Positions 20,696 through 33,227 of a stretch of DNA of 64,000 nt are shown piece by piece. Every line of letters starts with the position of its first letter. The stretch's first letter is position 1. The DNA lies in the NCBI GenBank assembly GCA_947359465.1, contig OX375880.1, forward strand, positions 20,722,714 to 20,786,713, in the 5' to 3' direction. The notes under the pieces were generated by a model, which worked only from the letters and a program-made list of their open reading frames with translations, made no database searches and had not been told where the DNA came from. A program made the translations under genes and the position numbers. The stretch comes from Metellina segmentata. Lineage: Eukaryota; Arthropoda; Arachnida; Araneae; Tetragnathidae.

Positions 20696-21994
20696 CAGAG
20701 GCTGTTCGCACATTTTTTAGACAATGTATGTTGTATTCACAAAACTAAATTACATAAAATTATTGTGTTTTAAATGTCCTATTTGATAGCCCTTATTCTG
20801 AACTATTTTTAGACACCGTAATTTCCAGGATAATAATGCCTTTTGAAGTGTCAGAAGAGGTATTCTATCCCATTCCTCCTGAAGAGCTTCCCAGAGTCCT
20901 GTAAAGGTTGTGGTACGACGTTTGGATAATGCAGATTTTAAAAGTCCGAAGTACAAAAATCCATAGGTGATACAACGGGAGATTTAGTAGGAAAATCAGT
21001 GAAGGGTATGGCCTTGATACCGGTTTTTTGTTCCATTTCTTTTAGGAAATTTACAGTGGATTTTGATGTGTGACTACTAGCTTTGTCTTGATGGAGTTCC
21101 ACAGATTGATGGCACTGTGGGTAAAGCGATGGTATTTCATTCAGAAAAATTGGCGATAAAATATGTTCCTGATAGTATTTGGAGTTAATCTTGAAATTTT
21201 TTCCCACTCTCTTAATTTTTAACTTGCCATTATATGAAAAACCAGCAACAATCATGAATCCCTTAGAAAAACTTTCTTTCGATTCTGTGAACCATGTACT
21301 TAAATTTTTTTCTCCCCTTTTATGATAATAAATGACTCTTTTGTTGCTGCAATCATTTAAATACACTCATGATTCATCTATTGTGACAATGTTTTTCCAT
21401 TTTTCTTTGGATAAGTGTTTCTCATATAGAATTCGGCAGCGTGTCCTGCGTTCAGCGATATGCTTTGGAGAAAGACGATGCACATTGCGTGTTTTCGCTT
21501 TCTTAAGATTTAAATCAACGTTTATCATTTTGTTTACAGTAGATACCAAGCATTTTAATGATTTTGCAACTGTCCTTTGACTAAGGGGATATTCCTTTAA
21601 CATTAAACACGTACCTTTGCAATATTCGAAGATGTCCGTTTCTTCCTTGGATACTTGTTTGGAATTTTTGTCCTACTTGAGGCTCCAATATGACATTTTT
21701 TCCTTTCTTGTTGACGATATTACCTATCGACGCTTTAGATATCACAAAACCATGACTCTCACAACGTTTTTGGATAACGGAATATGAATATTTCTCTTCG
21801 GAAAGAACATAAATAGAGCCTTCGAACCACTACTTCGTTAAAAACGCCATTTTGAATAAAAACAAACCTCTCCAGCCGCAGACGATAATTTTGAGTATTA
21901 AAAACATAGTACAACTGCAATTATTTCTTTTGCAGCAAACGATTTTTAATTACCGCTAATGAAAATCGTTTAAAAAATGTGCGAACAGCCTCTG
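20696..21994 (-). mobile_element. Tc1/mariner-superfamily element
   Basis: The ends are inverted repeats beginning CAGAGGCTGTTCGCACATTT, identical for 24 bp, and TA dinucleotides flank both sides (20694-20695 and 21995-21996). The 1,299-bp element encodes a damaged transposase on the minus strand. Size, TA target and catalytic motifs all fit the superfamily. Confidence 0.9.
20750..21850 (-). pseudogene. Mariner-type transposase, DD41D spacing, with stops and a frameshift
   Basis: The frame starts at ATG 21850 (MAFLTK) and shows an N-terminal helix-turn-helix-like part. The catalytic motifs are TIDES, HQDKASSH and SPMDF; counting residues between the second and third aspartates gives 41. Damage includes a stop directly after TIDES (21364-21366, probably an old Trp codon), a stop at codon 7, and a frame change after SPMDFCT, beyond which FGLLKSALSKRR resumes and runs to 20750. 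There is probably one more frame break near 21603. It is dead as a transposase. Confidence 0.82.
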
Positions 21995-22241
21995 TAGGTG
22001 AATTCACTAATTAATGGTCAATTGAATGCCTCACTCAATTCACTTTTAGGATGATGGGAGCTGTGACCAAAAACCTTAACACCGTCGATCGCGGTCAGCA
22101 GGTGGCATTCTATCTCTTTTGCGGATCTTAAGGTTTCTTCAGCATTTAAGTGCTCTTCTGCACCCTAGATCGACATTTTGTTTTACATTCACCCACCCTC
22201 ATGTTTATTAGTCTTTATTTTATTTGCTCTTTATGACGCGG

Positions 22242-22552
22242 TAATTTTAATTAACGACGTACTAGAGCAACACAACGGGCTATTGACGACGGTCTTTGAT
22301 CAATCCCTTAAGGAAAAGATTCGAGGACAACACCTCGTCATTTTGAACCACGGTCAGATGACGAAGCAACACCTGAAATGGCACCACATTCTCCAAACAT
22401 CCATACCAACCCAGCGTGAGGACTTTCGGCCACGACTGATTTAAGGTGCACCAGCTGCCTCTACACCGTACGCTAAAATACATTCCCTGACCCGAACCAG
22501 GAACCTTCCGATCTAGAGGCTAACACCTTAACCACTAAACCGCTTGGTCGGT
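22242..22552 (-). mobile_element. Full-length tRNA-derived SINE
   Basis: On the minus strand the head reads GACCGACCAAGCGGTTTAGT followed by an A-box TAGTGGTTAAGG and, about 35 bp on, a B-box-like GGTTCCTGGTTCGGG. The common body follows, and the 3' end is TTAATTAAAATTACC-like. A 13-bp target duplication with two transitions flanks it (CTTTATGACGCGG 22229-22241, CTTTGTGATGCGG 22553-22565). Pol III would transcribe it from the internal boxes. It has no coding capacity of its own. Confidence 0.85.
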
Positions 22553-22642
22553 CTTTGTGATGCGGAGATGAACTGCTGTGTTGCGGGTGCTGCGAAAGTG
22601 AAAGTCCAATCCAGTCGGATGATCGGAACATCAGTTCGATTG

Positions 22643-22800
22643 TCTCTACTATTATAAAAGGAAGTGTTTGTTTGTTTCGCGGCCGCAAAATCCTGACTAT
22701 CTATGTGTTTACTGCAATGAGATTTGGCACACAGGTAGTCCAAATTTTTTTTAATTTCTGGGTCGCGGCGAAATTTTAAAATTTAATCTAGAAGATTTTT
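22643..22800 (+). mobile_element. Helitron 5' end
   Basis: TCTCTACTATTATAAAAGGA followed by GTGTTTGTTTG is the characteristic 5' start of insect and arachnid Helitrons. The stretch through GAGATTTGGCACACAGGTAG matches the 5' part of the complete element at 32025-32439. No matching CTAG 3' end was identified downstream, so the element is probably truncated and the right limit is arbitrary. Confidence 0.65.
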
Positions 22801-23019
22801 AAATGAATTGAATAGTTTTATTCTCTTCCTGTTTCTTCAACGCCTTTCTTCCGCGAAAGAAGAATACTTCTTCTTGGGGAATCTTGACTTTTCTACACAC
22901 GTGACCTTGCAGTCAGCCTTTGGATACATGCCAAGTTTTTTTCATCGCGGGTGAACCAACATCTACTATAGAGAAAATAATTTTATTCGTTCCCACGTTT
23001 ATTTTTACATTTATGTCCC

Positions 23020-23170
23020 ATTTCCGCGAATGAGAGCAAGAAATAAAATGCATATTGACTGGGATGGTTAAGTTTTTTTTTCGTAAAATCGGAATGGCTC
23101 AAGACAGATTGAAAATTTCAACGGATTTGAAATGTACGGAAAATTTCACTTTAGATTGTTACCTAAAATA
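23020..23170 (-). repeat. Dispersed repeat, diverged copy
   Basis: The reverse complement contains GTGAAATTTTCCGTACATTT and CAAATCCGTTGAAATTTTCA, matching the start of the repeat at 15060. Orientation is opposite to the Helitron 5' end upstream, so the two are probably not one element. Confidence 0.45.
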
Positions 23171-24136
23171 ACCCATTTCAAAGATTCGTCGTATGTCTGT
23201 TTCGGTGGGGTAAGTAGGAGGCTCTGGGCTGGCAATTAGCACTCTTTAAGACACTTACTTCAAATTCATATTTAAGAGAAACTAAATATTGTTTTTTGAA
23301 TATTTTTAGTGTGAAATTTCGTTAGGGGATGATATCGATATCAAATGAGGGAAGGAACCTTAAAATCACGAAAAATTGATAACGGTTTATATGAATGGCC
23401 TCTGAAGGTAACCAGTATTTTTGTGCGTTGCGGGTGCAGGTCTTTCCGACGCCAGTGCAGTATATAGGGTTATGGCGCCCTTGGCAAAGATAGGACTTGG
23501 CGCCACTATGTCAATATGGCACAACTAAGGACTAAAAATAAAAACATAGCTGGATATACTACTTTGTTTATAATAAAAAAATATTCATAAGATAAATTTC
23601 GAAATTGAAAAGCCTAAAACTTAACTTTGCTTTAATTGCCTTTTGCAAGGCAAATTCTGCGATTACGTCGCTAGAGTCCATATTTTCTGCCACTTTTTGC
23701 AAAATGGATGAAATAGCAAGGTTTGTTAAACGGTTCTTGGCCATGCTCGACCAGAGATAGTTATAATATCCTTAAACTTACTCGTAACCGGTAAGGTCAA
23801 AAATTCCCGAGTGGAATTTCTTTATTAGGATAAGGATATTTGAGAGAACATTTGCACATACACTTTAACAAGTCAAGTTGGGTAGATGACTCTGTATCCT
23901 AAATGTTCCATAACTTGAGTTTTGTAACATTGAATTTCCTTAATTAAGTCTTCAACATTTAATATCCTTCGAATACTGAAGCACAAAATCCCCCCCCCCT
24001 TCGACAAGAGTATTTAATTATTTTGTCATAGTCATTATTATATATTAGTTGGAGAAAGGAAAAAGAAACAAATCCTGCCGTCTCTGTGGACGGCGTTTTT
24101 ACTGCACCCAATCGGCGCCCCTTTATTACGAGCGGG
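23171..24136. other. No recognised feature up to the P-element target site
   Basis: AT-rich sequence with a C run at 23991-24000 and no gene seen. The last nine bases before the P element belong to its target duplication (24137-24145). Confidence 0.4.
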
Positions 24137-24159
24137 GGCCAACCCAACACCACCTAGAC

Positions 24160-26186
24160 CAGTGTTTCCCAACCTTTTTTGTGCCATGCCCCTCCTAAGC
24201 CTTGCCTTTCTAAAATTCTTATGCCCCCCCTATGTAACATATACATAATTTTAATTATTAAAAATTTGAATTGTTCACTTAAGAAACTAAAATGATAGGT
24301 TTTAGGAAGAAATCACTAGGAAATTGTTAACGAAACACAGTAAATAAATTTTCAAAACATATAATGAAAAACTGAAATTTAAATTCGAAATAATTTTAAT
24401 AAAGATCTTTCTATAATAATTTAATATTTTAATTTAGTGAGATCATTTGCGCTTGATGCTTGCTGCACAGAGATTTTATGTTAGGTTCCAATTTGGTTAG
24501 CTTCAGTCTCAAGTCTCCCAGTTGTGTTCTATCCAGACGATTTATTTTTTTACCAGTAAATCATTTACAGCACTAAATCCACATTCGGCTAAATATGAAG
24601 ATGGAAACGGTAACAATAGTTTTCTTGCACATTTGGTTGAATTTGGGTACTTGATTTCTGTTTCCTCACAAAGCCATGCCATCGCTCCTTTCATATTAAA
24701 TAAAGTTTTAACTGACTCATCATTTTGCATTTCTGCGAGTTCTTCTTGATACTGCATATTTGATATATCAGACATATCCACTAACATTGGCTGCATCATC
24801 TATGTTGGAAAATCAATTTGTTTTAAATCAGAAAATATTTCTTTTAAATCAGCCGATAGAATTTTCATCTGTTCGACACTAACAAGTAAAGCGGTATCAT
24901 TTACTTCACACTTTTGGAGCCAATGAAACAGTTCAAAGTTTTTGTTGTTAATATATTTCTGACATAACTCAATAAGGGTAATGAAACCAAATATCTTCGC
25001 TTTTGCATCAACAAGAGTTTTATTTGTTCCTTGAAGTTGCTTATTTAATATATTTGGTTTTTCAAAGATATCGGCTAAATAACTCACAAATTCTTTACCA
25101 TCGACTGTTAACAGATACTTCATTTCAGGTTTGTCGCTTAAAAAATCACTAAGAGTATCAAACAGTTCCATAAATTTCAAGCATTTCCCTTTAAAGAGTC
25201 GTCTTACTTCAGTGTGAAGTAAAAGTCTCACATCGTCTGCATTTTGTTCTTCACAAAATAGCTTGAAGAGACGCTCACATTTGGCATTAGCTTTAATAGC
25301 ATTGATACACTTTATTACTGAATGTAGTACTTCATTTAGAACAGGCGAGATGTTTTTAGCTACCAAGTTTTCCCTATGAATAACACAATGCACAAGAATC
25401 ATTTCTGTATTCTCATCTTTCATCAATTTTAAGCAGCCATTTTTCTTGCCCATCATATTAGGAGCACCATCTGCAGCACAAGATGTTATATTTTTCATTG
25501 GTATATTATTGACATCTAAGTAGTTTTTTTAGCTTATTATATATATCTTTGGAGGGAGTGGTGCTTTGTAATCTTTTACAGAACAACATTTCTTCAGCAA
25601 AATGCCCTTTATCAATATATCTTACGTAAGTTATTAAAACTGCCTCACTGTCTCTCAAAGTTGATTCATCCATTTGCACTGAGAATTTTCTTGTTTTTAG
25701 CTTTTCAACAAGTTGTTTTTCAATATCTTCACTCATTTCGTCTGTTCTTCTGCTAACAGTATTGTTACTGAGTGGCATAGCTTTTACATCATTGACATCT
25801 TTTTCAAGAACTGTTTTAAGAAATGCTGATATTGACGGTTTTATTAAATTCTCTCCTATAGTATGATTTTTTCCAGATTTAGCAATGAATGAAGAAATTT
25901 GATAACTAGCCTCAAGAATACGATTATGAGTTGAAGTGTGAGCAGTAAATAGAGACTTTACTGTTGTCCTCTTTTCAAAATTTTTCCTTAAAGTTTGAAA
26001 GTAATTCAAATCTGAATTAATATCAGCATTAAGTTTAGCCTTCAAATGCGCCTCAAGACGACATCGTTTCATTGATTCGTTTTGGAGCAAAAGGGTTAAA
26101 CTCGTCTCGATTCCATTTTCGAATTGCCCCCCTTTACAATCAAATTGCCCCCCTGTGGGGCGTGGGCCCCACGTTGGGAAACATTG
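24160..26186 (-). mobile_element. hAT element inserted in the P-element terminal repeat
   Basis: Ends are CAGTGTTTCCCAACC on the left and its imperfect inverse GTTGGGAAACATTG on the right. A perfect 8-bp duplication ACCTAGAC (24152-24159 and 26187-26194) flanks the element; these eight bases are part of the P-element inverted repeat. The 2,027-bp element encodes a 5'-truncated transposase on the minus strand. It is younger than the P element. Confidence 0.92.
24542..26110 (-). pseudogene. hAT transposase (ZBED5/SCAND3-like), N-terminally truncated and broken
   Basis: The minus-strand frame begins near NESMKRCRLEAHLKAKLNAD and shows family motifs: FSVQMDESTLRDSEAVLITY (start of the RNase H-like core), SCAADGAPNMMGKKNGC and VIHRENLVAKNISP. 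The C-terminal hAT dimerisation region is LLLPFPSSYLAECGFSAVN. A frame change near 25500 and a stop at 24800 break it; a further stop follows DLLVKK at 24542. The BED zinc finger expected at the N-terminus is absent. The open frame upstream of 26186 reads into the P element and is not part of this protein. Confidence 0.85.
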
Positions 26187-26730
26187 ACCTAGACGGACAA
26201 GGCCGCGGCGCTCATTTGTGACGTCAGAGCAAGTAGGGAAACGGTGAAGCTCTATTCTCCCAATGACACCGCAAAACATTAACAAGTGCAACCCAAAATA
26301 AGCTTACTCGGTTATCTACCGCAGTTTGATATGAAAAAACAAATGCCTAAATGTGCTTTTAATCTTTTTTTTTTTGTGTTTTCTTTTCAAGGAAAACTTA
26401 GGCTTGAAAAGGAAAGTTAATTTTAAATAAGAAATACTTTCAGCAGCTGCCTTGAAGAATTCAAATGCAATAGAATTTTATAAATATTTGTTGTTAAAAT
26501 TGAATGCCAGGAAATCAAATCTTAAACACAATAGAACACAAATAAAAGTAAGAACAAATTTTATTTTTGCACACATACAAATATCAGCAAACATTTATAT
26601 TATCTTATTTATGTAAAGGTAAACAAGATAAAACTCTGATTATATTCAAATTCATATAAATCAACCTTAAAATAATATTACTTAGTTTTAGTATTTATTC
26701 TGGTGCTTTATATGATTTTTAAGGGATATT

Positions 26731-29700
26731 TTACTCTTTGGCTTTTTTGTTTTTATGTGTTTGGGGTAAAGATTTTTTTTCTGGCATAGGCTGCAGAGTT
26801 GCATTTGTTGGGGAGTTTTTAACTGTTTTTAGTTTACGCTGTTTAGCAAGTAAAACAGGTTTTGGTGTATCATTTTTTAAAGTGCAATAATTGTTTAGTA
26901 AAGCATTTGTTGCAGGTCTTAAAATTAGTTTCAGTACATGGTCTGTTGAATGCCCATTAGAACAACTCTCATCGTTAAGAAAAAATTCATGCTTATTAAT
27001 CAAATCAAAACTAATAGTGATTGCAAGTTCCCTTTGATTATTCTGTCTCAAAAACAAATGTTCATTTTTTTGGTTAACTAGCTTTTGTACAACTATGTAA
27101 TTATATGTAACAGCAGTAACAACATCTGGAGATGGACATAGCAAACCACCTCTGTCTAAATTTCGAATAAGAATGTAGTCCGAAATTAAATTTAAAGTTT
27201 TATCTAGAACTAAAGATTTTGAGCAAGCATCACAGTTGAGTTTAGAAATTGCTGAACGAGCACAATAACCTGATAAATAGGTTAAAACTGGCAGCAGAGG
27301 TTTTAAATCAAAATCCGTTTCAGAAATATCTAATAGAAATTGGGAATATCCAACATTTCCCTTAATTTCTGAGCAGTTGTTTTCAGGGTCAGTGTTTTTA
27401 ATTTCTACTTTACCATACATGTTGGAATTTAAAACAAGTGGAAGAAAATTTTGCATCCTTAATTTGGCCTCAGATTCATAAATTTGTGAAACAGATATTA
27501 GATATTGTGAACCCGCAAGTGTTCTATATTTTCCAAAGCGATCTTCAAGGGAGTAGGTTTGAATTTTACCAGGTAAAAAATATGTAAAATTCAACTCCTT
27601 AATGCAATACTTAGACATCTCAAGAAGAGCATATGTTGTATGTGAGATGGCTAAATGTGTTTCTTTTGTTAGTTTACCTGTGGAGCATTTTTTGTCTTTC
27701 CATGCATCTAACCAGGAAAGAAAATCATTCAGATATTCTACTTTTACATCATTTGCGGACAGAGTTATTGGTTCTTGAAAGGGATCCTGTAGACGCTGTC
27801 CTTTGAGTGGAGTCTTAACATTTACAATTTTCCACCATTTTCAAATCAAAGTAATAAAATCGGCTGTTGGTTTGTAACTTATTAAGTTATGTTCCTGTCC
27901 TAGTTGCAAAAGAGCTTGAACAACAAAGTCATTAAATATTTTAAGGACTAGCTTCACATTTTGCCTCTCTAGATTACTAGGAGTCAATGATTTAAGTGTT
28001 AACCCATAATAAAATTTTACTAAACTATTGTTTTCAACATCGTGTAAAGCTTTTAGTGTACCAAAGTTAGCTTCAAGAAGCGGAAATTTTTCATAATCAT
28101 TAAAATCTGGATAATAAGAACACTGACTTATATTTTTTTGGTTAATCCAATTGTTGCGGATGCATTTTAGGATATGCACAGAATCAAATATATAAAATAA
28201 AGGACTAGTAGCATCAGAAGGGTGGGGATACACAATGCTTACTTTTGGAGGAGTGTGGAATAAAGACATAGATTTACTATTGAGAGCATTGTTGTCAGAT
28301 ACAACACCTATGACTTTAAATCCTATATCATGGAGCTTAACAAGAATTTTTTTTATAATTCCATTTAAAATGTTTGCATTTATGGTTTTTACAGGTACAA
28401 TATGTACAACAGATTTAAATGGAGAAAGAAGGCTCTGTATCATAAAAACCTGAGCAGACGTTGCAGAATTTTCAGAATTAAATGCCATTCCTAATATATT
28501 TCCACCTTTGTAGTCAAGATAAGGTTTAATATGTATTTCGTCAATTAGCAAAACAACTATTTTGTCACAAGACTCTAATGAGTTAATTTCTCTTGATATG
28601 AACATCAAAAAATTCTCATCAGATTGTTCTAGTTGGGGGTTAGTATTCAGTGATGCACAAATCTTCTTCAAAGTCCTTGGGTGTGGAATCATAACATAAC
28701 CAGAATTTCTTAAAAAGTTATAGGCATGAGGAGATATTGAATGTAAAATACAATAAAATATAAGCATTTCAGGAGAGTATCTTAATAAAAATTTACTGCA
28801 TAGAATGGAATTAATTTGTTCAATTAGGAATTGGATAGAAATTTTTTTATCATCATTTACATTTACCATTAAAGTATTCAATAGTTTCACAATAGATGTA
28901 ACAATTGATGGTAACATTTCTATTGCATTTAAATCAACTTTATCAGATAAAATATTTAAAATTTCTAATATTACATTTATATCATTTACAGCTTGAGGGA
29001 AATTGAACTTACCCAAATTATTTAATGCTATGTCTCCCAAAAAAACAGAAATTTTTAAACTTTCATTTATGATGACAGAAGATTTGATAATGGGTACATC
29101 TGTTGTTTCCATAAGAAGAAACAGTATTTTATCAGTTCTACAGACAATGCTCCAACTCGCAGGAACATTTACTATGTTTAAACATCCATTTAACTGTTCT
29201 AAAGAATGAAACTTTGTTTTCTTGTCATGCTGTTCTTTGGATGATATGCTTTCAGCAATGCAAATCTGTAAATTGTCGTTTTCCACCCTCAGTCTTCTTT
29301 CATCGGGACTTTCTCTGGTGTTGGTAGAAGTAGACGAGAGATAAATGGGACAGTTTGGCAGAATGGATGGAAAAGCATCAACTTTAAGCCTAGATCGCCT
29401 GAAAGAAACAGAAATGTGCTTTCCAGTCTTAGGATCATAGGCTGTAGTGCATCTTTCAATTGACTCCTTAGGGAAATGTAGCTCACATACCTATATGAAG
29501 AAATATTTTATTTAAAACATGTTGAAGAGAATGCAAACAGCTTATTGCATTTTTGAAGAAATGTTAGTAATTCAACTGTATTTATATATATATATATATA
29601 TATATATCTAATTAAAAGTTTTTAGCATACTTTTTAGAGAAAAATTAATTTAATACTTGTATAGATATAAACATTTTCTAATCACACATTCTTAAAAAAA

Positions 29701-30165
29701 CGTTAAAATTACAAATAAATGTTGTTTGTTTTAATTATGCAGCCGAGAACATATTTTGAAAACAAAGTAAAGCCAATTACTTAACTCCACATCAAGCTAT
29801 TTTTTCTCAATAAAATAGGAAATATTCAAAAAGAACGCTTATTACAAATGTAAAACAAAAAACAGTGTAAATCTTAAGAAAATGGCTCTAGCAAATGTTC
29901 TTAGCAAAACAAAAACGTTCTAATTTTTGTTCTAAATATTCGGCCATCAAGTGGCGATGGTACTGTGTTTTAAAGTCTAAATAATATTTTGAACAAATGA
30001 ATTACATACCTTAGAATATTTTGTAGGCACGAAATCCTTTCTGCAAATTGCGCGAATCCACTTCTTTCTCAATACTTCTTCATTCGGGAAAGAGAACACT
30101 TGGACTTTGGGGCTATTTGGATAGTTGCCCCTGCATCCTGGCACGCAACATGTGAACACCATCAC
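26731..30165 (-). pseudogene. P-element transposase with THAP domain, one premature stop
   Basis: Exon 1 (30165-30010) encodes MVFTCCVPGCRGNYPNSP and a WIRAICRKDF block, the first half of a THAP C2CH zinc finger. A donor GTATGT at 30009 and an acceptor AG at 29491 join it in frame to VCELHFPKESIER, which supplies the last Cys and His, then AFPSILPN, the conserved box after the finger. Exon 2 runs without break from 29490 to 26731 apart from one TGA at 27841-27843, after which KWWKIVNVKTPLKGQRLQDP continues in the same frame. Positions total about 970. C-terminal P-type features include LPVLTYLSGYCAR. The enzyme uses GTP and cuts DNA at the element ends. Confidence 0.85.
29583..29607. repeat. 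(TA)n microsatellite in the P-element intron
   Basis: About twelve TA units in the transposase intron. A simple sequence expansion with no further structure. Confidence 0.9.
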
Positions 30166-30462
30166 TTTTTAAAACGAATTTAAAATACTGAATGCATACG
30201 TTGAGCCTAACCCTTTTTGCGTGGTAACGAAGTCACGGTCTACACAGGAATAATGGCGAGCGGAAGCATCTGTCTTCGGCACTTCCTACCTTACTTGGTG
30301 TGACGTCACAGACAAGTTTCGGTTCAGAAACAGGGCCTTGTTCGTCTAGGTGGTGTTGGCCAACCCCGCGAAGCCCTGATTACAGCATTTGCCGGCACCC
30401 CTCCCCGATGCAACCACATCAGTCGCTTGGGCATCTGACCGGCACTCGTTTTCAGCTTGTAT

Positions 30463-32012
30463 CTATATAAATAAGAATGGAGTGTTTGTTTGTACATTCA
30501 ATATTTTCCACCCATTTCAAGTTTTCTATCCGTTTTGGACCCTTCTGATGCCGAATCCGCCTTTTTCTCCTTTGGTGTCTCTCTGTCTGTCTGTCTGTTG
30601 TGCCCTATACACGTTCACGCGGTTTAAGATATTTTCATGAAAATTTGCAGACAGTGAGTACTTATCTTCATTTAGTGAGTGGCATTGGTTGCGAAAGTCT
30701 GTCTGTCCGTCTTTCTGTTCTATGCTCGATTTTGTGTTTGTGTGTTTGTGTAGTCATCACATGAATTGTATTCCAGATATTTGATTGCATTGTATTTTAT
30801 TTTATACATTATCTATTAGTTTAGTGAATGGAATATTAAACATTTATTTATTGTTATATTTAGTTGAGTTGCATGCTAAAACACCTGAGTAAGTATACTT
30901 AAATCAACCATAATTTGGTAGTTTTGGAAAAATTGGAATGTCTATTGAATATTACGATTACTTCGATTGTTTTACCAGTACTGCTCAAAAAGTAATTATT
31001 CTACAAAAAATTATTTTTTTAAAAATTTAATTTCATCTCTGATACTTCATTTATTTCGAGTCTTATTTTTATTCTTTGCGCAATAAAAACGATTTCCGAA
31101 TATTTGGGACAGACGATATTTTTCAATGCAACGAGAATGAACAAGATCGCGCGAGCAGTGATATTTTTTCTGGATCGTTCGCTCTGAATTAATTTCAAAT
31201 TTCTAAATTTTGTACACTTTTAGTTGTAAGTTGTGGCAACTGTGCGAGATCAAGAGATAAAATTGAATCACAAATTAATATCTTTAGAACAATTTTTTGC
31301 GACATCTTTTATTTTGTTTTACTTCGCTGTTTCCTGTTTTAAATATTTATTATTTTAATAAATGTGTTTTCCTTCTCATCACACGCAACAGCACCACAAA
31401 GTATTAGACTTAGAAATGTTAGGTAAGTCAGTATAAATTTTGAGTAAATTTTAAGTGTAGTTATGCCATTATTTAAAGAATAATTCCGTTATTGAAAGAA
31501 TAATAATGTTTATTAATCCAAACTGGAACTTTTTCCAACATTAAAAAATTCGTTGTAATAATGACAGGAGAAGATTGCAAAATTTCACAATGTCGCATAC
31601 CGGAGGCAAGAGTGCCACAAGTAAAAAAATATTGTTTTGTTGACTATGAGTGCGAGAGCACTCGTCGTAAATCGTAATTTTAATTAATTGAGTTGAACAT
31701 GAAAAGAACTTAAAAAAGGGAATTCCAAATCTTCCTATAAATCGTCTTTTATAGTAGTAACCTTAGTATCACCTTTCGTCATTTTGTAGCTTTGTCATAC
31801 AGCAATTGTGCGATGTATGTGAAATGTATTACATGAATGGATATGCATGCGTAGGATTTGTGTCCAAAGTAAGTTGTAGAAAATATAAAGATGGCGAAAG
31901 ATGTTAAAATAAATTTTTATTTTACAAAAAACGTAAGTCATTATATATTTTGGTTATTTCTTCAATCTAGAGTAAACCAATTCAAACCGAGTAAGGTCGG
32001 GTATTTTGCTAG
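30463..32012 (+). mobile_element. Non-autonomous Helitron, 1.55 kb
   Basis: The 5' end is TCTATATAAATAAGAATGGA followed by GTGTTTGTTTG, preceded by A. The 3' end is a small hairpin region ACCGAGTAAGGTCGGGTATT followed by TTGCTAG and then T. Both boundaries fit Helitron insertion between A and T. The interior has CTGTCTGTCTG-type short repeats but no Rep or helicase coding. Confidence 0.75.
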
Positions 32013-32024
32013 TGATAAATATAA

Positions 32025-32439
32025 CTAGTGGGGCCTTCCCCTGCTCGCTGACGCTCGCCAATCCCCGGAAAATTACTTTGCAATCCTCACAAGTTCGCTG
32101 CGCGAACCTTGCGCGCTTCGCTCGCATCAATGAAGACATGGCTTACAAATATGATATTCCAAAAAAATATTTTTTAAATATCAATTTGTTGTTCTACAGA
32201 AAAATTATACAGTACCTCTGGGAATCAAAACTCGAAAAATTTGGAATTCAAATGAAAACTTTGAGCAAATTTTGACTCGAAATGTGAACGCTGCTTTGGA
32301 AATAGAATACCCAGCATTGCAAAATATTAGGACTACCTGTGTGCCAAATTTCATTATTGTAAGTGCCATAGATTCGTCAGGTCACTGCATACAGAGAAAG
32401 GTACAGACAGGCAGACACTTCCCTTTATAATAGTAGAGA
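32025..32439 (-). mobile_element. Non-autonomous Helitron, 415 bp
   Basis: On the minus strand it starts TCTCTACTATTATAAAGGGA and ends in GGCCCCACTAG, followed by T. The 3' part has the palindromic blocks typical here: GATGCGAGCGAAGCGCGC, GGTTCGCGCAGCGAAC, and GGCGAGCGTCAGCGAGC. It lies only 12 bp from the end of the previous Helitron, in opposite orientation, and its 3' half is homologous to the element at 33979-34626. Confidence 0.82.
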
Positions 32440-33227
32440 AAATGTAATTCTCGAATCGTTTTCACCCGATTCAATTTTAGTTGCATTACTGCTGTACAAT
32501 AACATTTAGCGATAACTGTTGATATTTTGTAATCTAATGAACTAATCTAATGAATGATTGAATCTAATGGACGTCAAAAAGCATTAAATATGAATCTAGT
32601 CGATGGATAACGATGCCATTAAGCGTAGCAAAACAGTAAATCGTTTGTACAATACCAAACATTGAAAGTAATGCATTGTCATGATGGTTAAACCTTTAAA
32701 CTTTCAAGAGATTTTGTCCGTTTGATTTTTAAGCGCAAGTAACGATTACTGCATGACCTTTAGTTCTGAAACACATAAGCCCTTTGTGATAATTATCAGT
32801 ATCTATCACGATGAATGTCTCTTAATGTTTTTGATTCTGAAGGGGGACTTTCAATGTATTCTAAAAGACATTAGGAAATGAAAATCGATCAGAGACAATA
32901 AAAAGGGGCATAACAATGTCATTGATTTTTTTTTCATTGAAGATCATTAAGCTTACCCGGCTGAAAGGCCTATTTTCTGTTTCGCCAAACTGTTTTATTA
33001 GGAAACAAAAATCTTTCATGGCTTTTTAAACCACGTCTCAACATTTTTGTGATTACTACATTTTTAGTCCTGAATGAAAGTCGTCTTCGCAAAGAATTGA
33101 TATCTTTTTGTAGGTATATGTATTCCCCTACATTTAAAGTAGAAAGAAATTAACATTGAAGTTTATTAACGATCACTGCATTTATTACACTTTATATTTG
33201 AACAATCATTCAGTTTTGAAATTAATA
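32440..33227. other. No recognised feature
   Basis: AT-rich sequence without open frames of note or repeat boundaries. Confidence 0.45.

Larger units (their letters stand above)
24146..30357 (-). mobile_element. THAP-type P element, nearly complete
   Basis: Inverted ends begin AACACCACCTAGACG/AACAAGGCC-like and match over about 24 bp with one mismatch once the inserted hAT element is removed. Both sides are flanked by GGCCAACCC (24137-24145 and 30358-30366), consistent with the 8-bp duplication of P elements plus one chance base. Subterminal TGTGACGTCA lies inside both ends. Without the hAT insertion the element is about 4.2 kb and carries one transposase gene with one intron. Confidence 0.88.

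Noticed and set aside
22480..22552. tRNA-like gene on the minus strand
   Set aside because: The same head occurs at other SINE copies followed by the same body and flanked by duplications, so it is not an independent tRNA gene.
26111..26291. N-terminal extension of the hAT transposase open frame
   Set aside because: It crosses the hAT terminus and target duplication into P-element sequence; the continuity is accidental.
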